From contig JAHBMJ010002909.1 of NCBI GenBank assembly GCA_018398765.1, positions 1 to 14,834 of the forward strand: DNA of 14,834 bases, written 5' to 3'. Position numbers and translations under genes: made by a program. This document shows positions 9,457 to 14,834 of this stretch, one piece after another. The DNA is from Chromera velia. Taxonomy: Eukaryota > Sar > Chromeraceae. The number at the start of each line of letters is the position of its first letter. Within the stretch, counting starts at the first letter, position 1. The notes under the pieces are model-generated. The model was not told where the DNA came from, did not search any database, and worked only from the letters and a program-made list of their open reading frames with translations.

Positions 9457-10373
9457 TCGGTACCAATTTACTACCAAACGATTAAGTGACCACGTTTAAC
9501 GGCGGCGCGTTATCCATTTTACGTTATCATTATTACCATCAATCATGTATCATCACTGTCGCGTGAGTCTGTCGATCCATCTCCTAGCCTATTCAAAAGT
9601 TTCTATAGGCCTAGCTATAGGCTTTTAGCGTCATATGGGGTCCAGGGTGGGGTACACCGTACATACGAGCCACTATATGCATGTAGTTAAAACTTTGAAT
9701 CACTGCTTAATCTATAGTCCTGCACTGACTCCTGCAGAGTCAGTGCAGACTAGCCTGCAGATAAGTAAAGCTTACGTACTAGCCAATAGCTATCAGCCAA
9801 TCTGAGCTAGCTACACCGTTTAGCTAAGTATTATAAATAACTAGCTAATATCATACTATAGTGAGCATCTAACTGTCTAAAAATGCTTCCCAATTGATTA
9901 GTAGAAAATTCATAATGGATAATAAAATAAAAAAATAAATGCATGAATATATAACTTACATAAAGTGAAGTCTTTTTCAAATTATAGCATACACACGTCT
10001 AAATACATGTTTTATTAATGTCATTCAATAATTTGCTAAATAATTTAATATTCATTTTAATATTTTTTTATGGAAACAATCAATCAATATGGAATTTGAC
10101 AATGCTAAACAGCGGTTTTAGCGTTGAAAGAACATGCTAGACTGAATTCAATGAAAGTCTAAAAGTTTAAATACTAACTTGAAGTGAGTTTTCAATATTA
10201 AATGTTTCTGTCTTAGCTTTTGTCAATCAACAAACGGAACTTAAAAACTGCATGTTATTCAATAGTATTATCTACATTAACTTGAAGAGAGAGAAGTTTT
10301 GCCAGTGGTTTTGTATGCTCTTCTCATTGCAACTTGCATCAATTATCGTACGTAATCTCAGCCAGTTTGTTGA
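9457..10373. other. AT-rich convergent intergenic region
   Basis: The region lies between the stop codons of two converging genes (TGA ending at 9456 and TAG at 10374-10376 on the minus strand). No reading frame of note is present. From about 9840 to 10370 it is clearly AT-rich, unlike the rest of the window, with runs such as AATAAAATAAAAAAATAAAT. The part before that (9600-9850) has many CTAGCTA/TAGCTA-type palindromic words. It probably contains both 3' untranslated regions and polyadenylation signals, but could also include an old inserted element. Confidence 0.7.
9720..9748. repeat. Perfect 12-bp inverted repeat with 5-base loop
   Basis: The left arm CTGCACTGACTC (9720-9731) and right arm GAGTCAGTGCAG (9737-9748) are perfectly complementary around CTGCA. 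It lies 264 bases after the stop codon of the leucine-rich-repeat gene. There is no U-run after it, and the organism is eukaryotic, so a bacterial-type terminator is not implied. Confidence 0.85.
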
Positions 10374-11273
10374 CTAGCTAGAGATTAAACTCAGCAGGGA
10401 TCCGGACTTCAGATGGTCTGAGTCCTTCCCAAGAAGCCGAAACAGATCAGCCTCTGCCGCAATGTACCCGAAGGATGGCCACTGGTCGGGATATGATTCA
10501 AGAATGCTCTTCCAGAGTGAAACCGCTTCATCTCGACGCTCCTGACAAAAATACCAACTCCCAACCCCGTATACCATGGTTGCGTATGCAATGCCTCCCT
10601 GCTCCTCGGCTTGTTTCAGCACCTGTTCGGGGTCCACGAGCCCCCTGTACATTTCCGTTAGCCTCTGGTATGTCTGGTCTTCTACGATACTCGGGTCCGG
10701 AGGGAGAGACTCGAGCAGGGTGGACGCCTCAGAGAAGCGCCCGAGACGTTGGAGAGCCATAAACGTCCAGTGCAGCGAGGACACAAACATGTCGTCTGCA
10801 GAACAGGAGGCCGTTGGCACAAACAAAAAGAGTCACTCTTCAAGCATAAAACAGTGCGTAGATGATACGAAATGTTCTTTCACCGAGGCAAAAGAAACAG
10901 CGAAGAGTGGGCAGAACCAGAGCCAAGGTGAAAGGCGAAAAAGGCCGTGGACAGTAAACAAGGATCATTCACGACCACAGACACATCAGGGCACACAATT
11001 GCTGTTCGTGTGCCTCTTGGTTGTTTCTGTGCACACCACCACAGGACATAGGTGCAATCTCTTTCTCGCACCCCCTTCTTCCTTTCCTGCTTCCTTCCTT
11101 TACCTTTCATCTTACCGCTTTCTTTCCCACCCGTCCGACCCCTGAGTGTCACGTACACACTGACAGGACAGACACACACTTCCAACACCCCAACCCCACC
11201 AGAAAGAGAGCCCCCAGAGACAGACACAGAGACAGAGAGAGAGACTTAGAGACCGTCGGGACACACATATAGA

Positions 11274-11357
<84 letters not shown>

Positions 11358-12017
11358 CAGACGCATACATAGACAAACATACACAGACCCATGCACACAC
11401 AAACACACAAACACGCACACACACACACACACATAGAGAGAGAGAGAAACAGACAGACCATATGGTTTCTTTCCCTCCTTTTCTTCAGACAGACAGACAG
11501 ACAGACAGACTATATCGTCTTTTCTTCGCTTCACCTTTTCCCAATCGCTTCCTTTCTTTCGGACAGACAGGCAGGCAGACAGACAGACAGACAGACAGAC
11601 GACAAACAGACAAACAGACAGACTATATCGTCTTTTCTTTACTTTGCTTTTTCGTTTCCTTTGTTTCGGACAGACAGACGGACAGACAGACAGACTATAT
11701 GTCTTTACAGACAGACAGACAGACAGACAGACGGGACCTTCCTTTCATTCTCTTCGTTTTTTTCTTCTCTTTTGGCGCGCTCTCTCAGTGGAAGACTACC
11801 AGAGCTTCAGGCCTCAAGCATACTCTGCGGCCCTTCAGACAAATGGACAGACAGACAGACAGACAGACAGACGGACGGACGGACAGGCACAGACACAGGC
11901 ACAGACACAGGCACAGGCACAGACACAGACACAAACACAGACGCACACACGCACACACAGACAGACACAGACAGAGATAGAGATAGATGGAGAGAGGGGC
12001 ACACACGTACATCTACG

Positions 12018-12053
<36 letters not shown>

Positions 12054-12723
12054 GTTACACACACGCGCCACACTGACCTGTTCCCAGATCAGATTTGGAA
12101 AACTGAGCCGCAAGGTCCAAAAGCTGTGCGTACACATCTCCTGCCTGTTCCCACCTCCCTAGAAGAAACAGACCGAGACCGAGGTGATAGAGAATGTTCG
12201 TGATCAAAGTAGAGACGGGAAGGTTGTACTTGTTGGGGGACCCGTCGGCTTCAAATAGGTCGTCGTCGAGTGAAATCGAGGGGAGAAGACTGAAGGCTTT
12301 TTGTAAGTCCGCAACTGCAGCCTCGAACTTTCGAATCGTCAGAAGACGATGACCACGAAATCTGTACAGAGGAGCAAACCCTGGTAGCCCCTTCTCAGCT
12401 CTCAAATCAATTGCACGCGAGAATATATCTACAGACTCATTGTACCTGTTCAAATATGCTGTGCGTCTCCCAAGCCACACAGCTTTTAGAGGGTCGCCTG
12501 GGGAGGGACATTCGTCGTTCTGGAATTCCGTCTTTGCGATATCAAAAAGGATTGAGGCGCTCTTGTTTGCAAACGGAGACAACTCCGGCGCGTAGAGGGG
12601 CTCTCCGAAAAGAGAAAAACACTCGGGACGCCGGGGGCCACTCTCCCGCGCCAGAACGTCTCTTTGTGCAAGGACGATGACGATGAAGAGCAATGCGAAC
12701 TTCGAAAAGCGGAACAGTGTCAT
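10374..12723 (-). CDS. Secreted tetratricopeptide-repeat protein of a bacterial-type family
   Basis: Two exons on the minus strand: 12078-12723 and 10374-10795, giving 355 residues. The intron (1,282 bases) starts CAG/GTCAGT and ends TTCTGCAG; both ends are phase 1 and the junction gives L-G-T-D-D-M. The start is the first ATG in frame, in AAAATGA context. Residues 1-25 form a signal peptide (hydrophobic core L-L-F-I-V-I-V-L-A, likely cut after V-L-A), so the protein enters the secretory pathway or an organelle lumen. The rest is helical TPR-like repeats. Family motifs, recalled from many bacterial proteins annotated only as TPR proteins: R-R-T-A-Y-L-N-R-Y at 86-94, L-Y-R-F-R-G-H-R at 119-126, D-G-S-P-N at 160-164, Y-H-L-G-L at 179-183, Y-G-V-G-S-W-Y at 291-297 and S-F-G-Y-I-A-A-E-A at 323-331. 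No enzymatic residues are known; a scaffold role is likely. No nearby gene suggests a partner. Confidence 0.85.
11274..11353. repeat. CT-CA-GA compound microsatellite able to fold back
   Basis: (CT)n at 11274-11294, (CA)n at 11294-11322 and (GA)n at 11323-11353 follow each other without break. The CT and GA blocks are reverse complements, so on either strand they can pair as a stem of about 20 bp around a CA (or TG) loop. The tract lies in the TPR gene's intron. Confidence 0.95.
11400..11735. repeat. CA tract followed by higher-order CAGA repeat
   Basis: (CA)n at about 11411-11432 and GA at 11433-11447 lead into CAGA blocks at 11486-11510, 11562-11625, 11670-11696 and 11708-11732. CTATATCGTCTTTTCTT follows two of these blocks (11510-11526 and 11623-11639), and the related CTATATGTCTTT (11695-11706) follows a third. 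The tetranucleotides are therefore part of a longer degenerate unit of roughly 70-110 bp. All lie inside the TPR gene's intron. Confidence 0.85.
11846..12051. repeat. CAGA/CGGA, CAGGCA/CAGACA and CA tracts
   Basis: (CAGA)n at 11846-11872 changes to GGAC units at 11873-11885, then six-base CAGGCA and CAGACA units to about 11940, mixed CACACG/CAGACA to about 11990, and (CA)n at 12021-12051. The last tract ends about 26 bases before the intron donor of the TPR gene. On the sense strand these are TCTG and TG repeats. Confidence 0.9.
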
Positions 12724-12767
12724 TTTGATTCCCCCGTGTTGCACAGAGGGAATCCGATGGCTGAACT

Positions 12768-12778
12768 AGATATATACC
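12768..12778 (-). promoter_or_regulatory. TATA-like element upstream of TPR gene
   Basis: AGATATATACC on the plus strand reads GGTATATATCT on the gene's strand, about 48 bases before the ATG at 12723. Position and sequence would fit a TATA box or initiator-proximal AT element, but chromerid core promoters are poorly known and such words also occur nearby (12930-12960). Confidence 0.3.
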
Positions 12779-13043
12779 AAACGGATTTTTGCAATTGAGT
12801 GCTCCAACTCTCGTTTTCTCTCCCGCTTTCTTTTGCTCTCTTTCTTTCGATCAGATTGTACATACTCATTGAAGTGATCGAAACTGCACGTCATGCAATG
12901 GATGGATTTTTCAACCATGCATACGTCTATATAGACTTATATATACATCTCGCTATATGGTGTTGCACAAACACAAACATATTCAAATCGATACAATTTG
13001 TGTTTCCAAATTTATGATGCATGACACAACATGCGCATCGAGA

Positions 13044-13169
13044 TTATGTATCGCCTCTCAGGGCGTGTATTGGTCCAGTATGCATAGGTTTGGTTCGTAT
13101 TTCCCTCAATCCTAGTTGCTCTACATAGGCACCCCGCATAGTCCCTATACCTGCACCTAGAACTGCCAT
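13044..13169 (-). pseudogene. Possible retroelement aspartyl-protease remnant
   Basis: The minus strand is open for about 41 codons to a TAA at 13044. It contains R-G-A-Y-V-E-Q-L-G-L-R-E-I-R-T-K-P and, further on, A-L-R-G-D, a pattern like the stretch after the active site of gypsy-type retroelement proteases. The expected D-S/T-G active-site triplet is absent; L-G-A-G-I-G stands in its place, at the edge of a local duplication. No reverse transcriptase, integrase or long terminal repeat is present nearby. This is a short weak match and could be chance. Confidence 0.25.
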
Positions 13170-13230
13170 AAAAATTCCTTCCTCATGGTCCCTATGCCTG
13201 CACCTAGAACTGCCATAAAAATTCCTTCCT
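13137..13230. repeat. 47-bp tandem duplication
   Basis: Two adjacent copies, 13137-13183 and 13184-13230, differ at two positions (13140 A against 13187 G, and 13149 A against 13196 G). Each copy contains CTGCACCTAGAACTGCCATA. Both differences are A/G transitions. Confidence 0.95.
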
Positions 13231-13459
13231 GCGAGATGTGCTGAGGTCCCTGCGTGCCTAGGGCCTCGCACTCTTAATCACTCCCTGCCTTGCTGGATGT
13301 GTTCGGGTGATCTATCGATTCGATGTGAAGGTGGAATACAAAAATAGAGACTGATCAGCACTTTCTCCACTGATCTCCCCTTCTCCCGCTTTTTCTTTCC
13401 TTTTCTGTTCCTTTGTGTTGATATTGAATATTTCAAAGATTTTGTCGATCACGCGGATT

Positions 13460-13548
13460 GCATACATGATGTATGCTGAACCGCTGAAAGTCTCCGGCCC
13501 GGCCTGAGTTCGCTTCTCAATTCAGCATGCAGCTGAATCATGCTGAAT
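13460..13548. repeat. Two neighbouring perfect inverted repeats
   Basis: GCATACAT/ATGTATGC (8-bp arms, one base between) at 13460-13476, and ATTCAGCATG/CATGCTGAAT (10-bp arms, nine bases between) at 13520-13548. Both are AT-rich with GCAT cores, and both have TGCTGAA or its complement next to them. They lie in the unassigned region upstream of the partial gene. Confidence 0.85.
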
Positions 13549-14331
13549 CTGAGCGCTGATGGATTCATCCTCAAATCCTCTTTCCCTGAGTGATCGTCAG
13601 CGTCATTCATCCATATCTCAGCCTGTGATTCTTTCAATTTTCCATTGCGATTCTGCTTCACCCGAGCCTCTTTTACTAGTCGACCTTGTACGGATCTCTG
13701 TTTGCCGTCTCCTTCCAGCAAGCCTTCCAGAGCCCATTGAGTACACGTATTCGGGAGCCACACCTACAGGAAGGCCCACAGTCTGCCTTTGCAGTGTCTT
13801 CTGGCTTTCCTCGCCCTTTGGCGTGCACTCAAATTTCGGTCAGACTTCATTTCTCAAAATGGCCGGGGCATTTCCAATGTCTCCTATCAGTTCGCTGCGT
13901 GCCAGACGTTTTAACCTCTGCCCGGCTACTGCTGCGGTCCTCACACTTCTTTGATTTTTTGCTTTCTTTCCGTGTTGCCTGACTGCTCACTCGGGCTCGC
14001 ATTTCCTCCACTTTCTTGTGTCCGCTCTTTACCGGTCTCCTATCCGTCTCCTTTTCTCACCTCTCCCCATACCCACTGCCTTCCCATGCATGTCAGACAG
14101 CCTCTAGAGAGTGCGATCTCGATGACAAGACCAGCAGTCTTTCTCCCTCTTTTGTATTCTCGTGATCTGAACCATCAATTGAAGCTTCATCTTCAATCTT
14201 TAGCCGGAGAGGCTGACATGACTTCTTGAAAATCCTATAGTTCTCCCACTCAGAGACAGGAATCATGTCCCCTCCCTCCAGTTTCCTTCTTTCTTTCTTA
14301 CCTACCTCGCTCCCTCCCTCCAGGTCACTTC

Positions 14332-14408
14332 GTTCCTTCCTTCCTTCCTTCCTTCCTTCCTTCCTTCCTTCCTTCCTTCCTTCTTTCCTTCCTTCATTCA
14401 TTCATTCC
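14332..14408. repeat. TTCC tetranucleotide tract with TTCA tail
   Basis: About fifteen CCTT/TTCC units with one TTTC interruption, ending in three TTCA units. It is part of a pyrimidine-rich stretch before the acceptor of the partial gene's exon, and probably lies in its intron. Confidence 0.95.
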
Positions 14409-14489
14409 TTCTTTCTTCTCTTATTTTCTTGTTTCGTCCCTTCGGTCGGTCGTTTGTTTGTGTTTTCTTTATTCTTTTTCTGCCCAAAG

Positions 14490-14834
14490 AGACTCACCGC
14501 TTACGGACACGCTCGTTACACGGGAAGGAAACCTGTGCCAATCTATACAGTCATGCCTGTGTGGCCCATGACTTCCCTTTTGCCAATCGATATCCCCGTG
14601 TCAACTACAGAGAGTTTGCGACCATGATAGGAATCTTTGAGCGATCCATTCCGGAGTACAAGCTCGTGGCCTTCGCCGAAGAGGACGTGGTTCTCCTTGA
14701 ACACAGGGCGAGCCGGACGCTCTTTGCTGGGTATTTATGGAACGTTGATGGTCAGCCATGGAGAGCCCATCCAGCCCCCCCCGTTTCCGCATATTCTGCG
14801 AAATTTCGGTATATGTTACTCTCTGAGTTCCTGG
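14490..14834 (+). CDS. Partial unidentified gene, possibly SnoaL/NTF2-like, runs off the window
   Basis: A long pyrimidine run and TTCTGCCCAAAG at 14478-14489 form a good acceptor, followed by a frame open to the window end. It has varied, protein-like composition: C-V-A-H-D-F-P-F, then R-E-F-A-T-M-I-G-I-F-E-R, then P-E-Y-K-L-V-A-F-A-E-E-D-V-V-L-L-E-H-R-A-S-R-T. That order (histidine-aspartate strand, helix, then a strand ending near E-H) is loosely like SnoaL-type polyketide cyclases of the NTF2 fold; I am not sure of this. AG at 14489 (phase 1) or 14491 (phase 0) could both serve. The exon may end early at the GT at 14731, because the frame after it is rich in P, W and Y and less convincing. 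No start codon or upstream exon was fixed. Confidence 0.5.

Larger units (their letters stand above)
12779..14489. other. Upstream region of two divergent genes; no assignable gene
   Basis: Between the TPR gene start (12723, minus) and the first visible exon of the partial plus-strand gene (14490) there is no gene I can name. Plus-strand frames at 13700-13950 follow a plausible acceptor (GTCTCCTTCCAG at about 13720) and could be exons of the downstream gene: one frame contains P-E-P-I-E-Y-T-Y-S-G-A-T-P-T-G-R-P. I cannot link it by phase. The rest is CT-rich on the plus strand from about 13960 to 14480, which fits intron sequence of a plus-strand gene. Confidence 0.45.

Noticed and set aside
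9720-9748. Bacterial-type transcription terminator
   Set aside because: The stem is perfect but has no following T-run, and the surrounding genes are spliced eukaryotic genes.
11112-12203. Long frames with T-D-R-Q or C-V-C-V-type repeats on both strands
   Set aside because: They are translations of CAGA and CA microsatellites within a phase-supported intron.
13449-13763. Minus-strand 104-codon frame
   Set aside because: It begins in the unassigned region, has no recognisable motif, crosses both palindromes, and lies opposite possible plus-strand exon sequence; support is too weak.

Overview
This is a nuclear fragment from a eukaryote with many introns. The genes are broken by spliceosomal GT-AG introns, there is no operon-like packing or ribosome-binding sites, and introns and intergenic DNA are full of tetranucleotide and dinucleotide tracts (GTCA, CAGA, CA, GA, TTCC). 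Splice sites, repeat style and the types of protein encoded look most like a photosynthetic relative of apicomplexans (a chromerid alga such as Chromera velia). That placement is an inference from general resemblance, not from a marker gene.

Four genes can be supported, in alternating orientation. (1) Minus strand, start codon at 5340, running down to about 1195: an RNA-exosome ring subunit of the RRP43/EXOSC8 type, split into at least nine very small coding exons; its last exon or exons were not found. (2) Plus strand, 6018-9456: a protein of about 786-810 residues that joins an unnamed protist domain (motifs W-L-S-H-D-H-P-D-P-E-G, F-W-D-F-I-S-L, L-W-F-A-H) to leucine-rich repeats of the ribonuclease-inhibitor type. 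(3) Minus strand, 12723-10374: a secreted or lumenal tetratricopeptide-repeat protein of 355 residues whose motifs match a family I know mainly from bacteria. (4) Plus strand, about 14490 to the window end: part of an unidentified gene, weakly like the SnoaL/NTF2 fold.

Genes 1 and 2 are divergent and share a 677-base upstream region (5341-6017). It holds ten copies of the palindrome GCATGC within 370 bases, the core of known apicomplexan AP2-type binding sites, plus a short stretch of almost pure G+C. Genes 2 and 3 converge on an AT-rich stretch (9457-10373) with no gene and a perfect 12-bp hairpin. The region from 12724 to about 14489 holds no gene I can assign; it has a 47-bp tandem duplication, a possible retroelement protease remnant, small palindromes and a TTCC tract.

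The first 428 bases are a perfect 41-bp minisatellite. Long reading frames through the minisatellite, the GTCA array and the CAGA/CA tracts are products of the repeat period and are not genes. I see no CRISPR array, rRNA, tRNA or intact mobile element.
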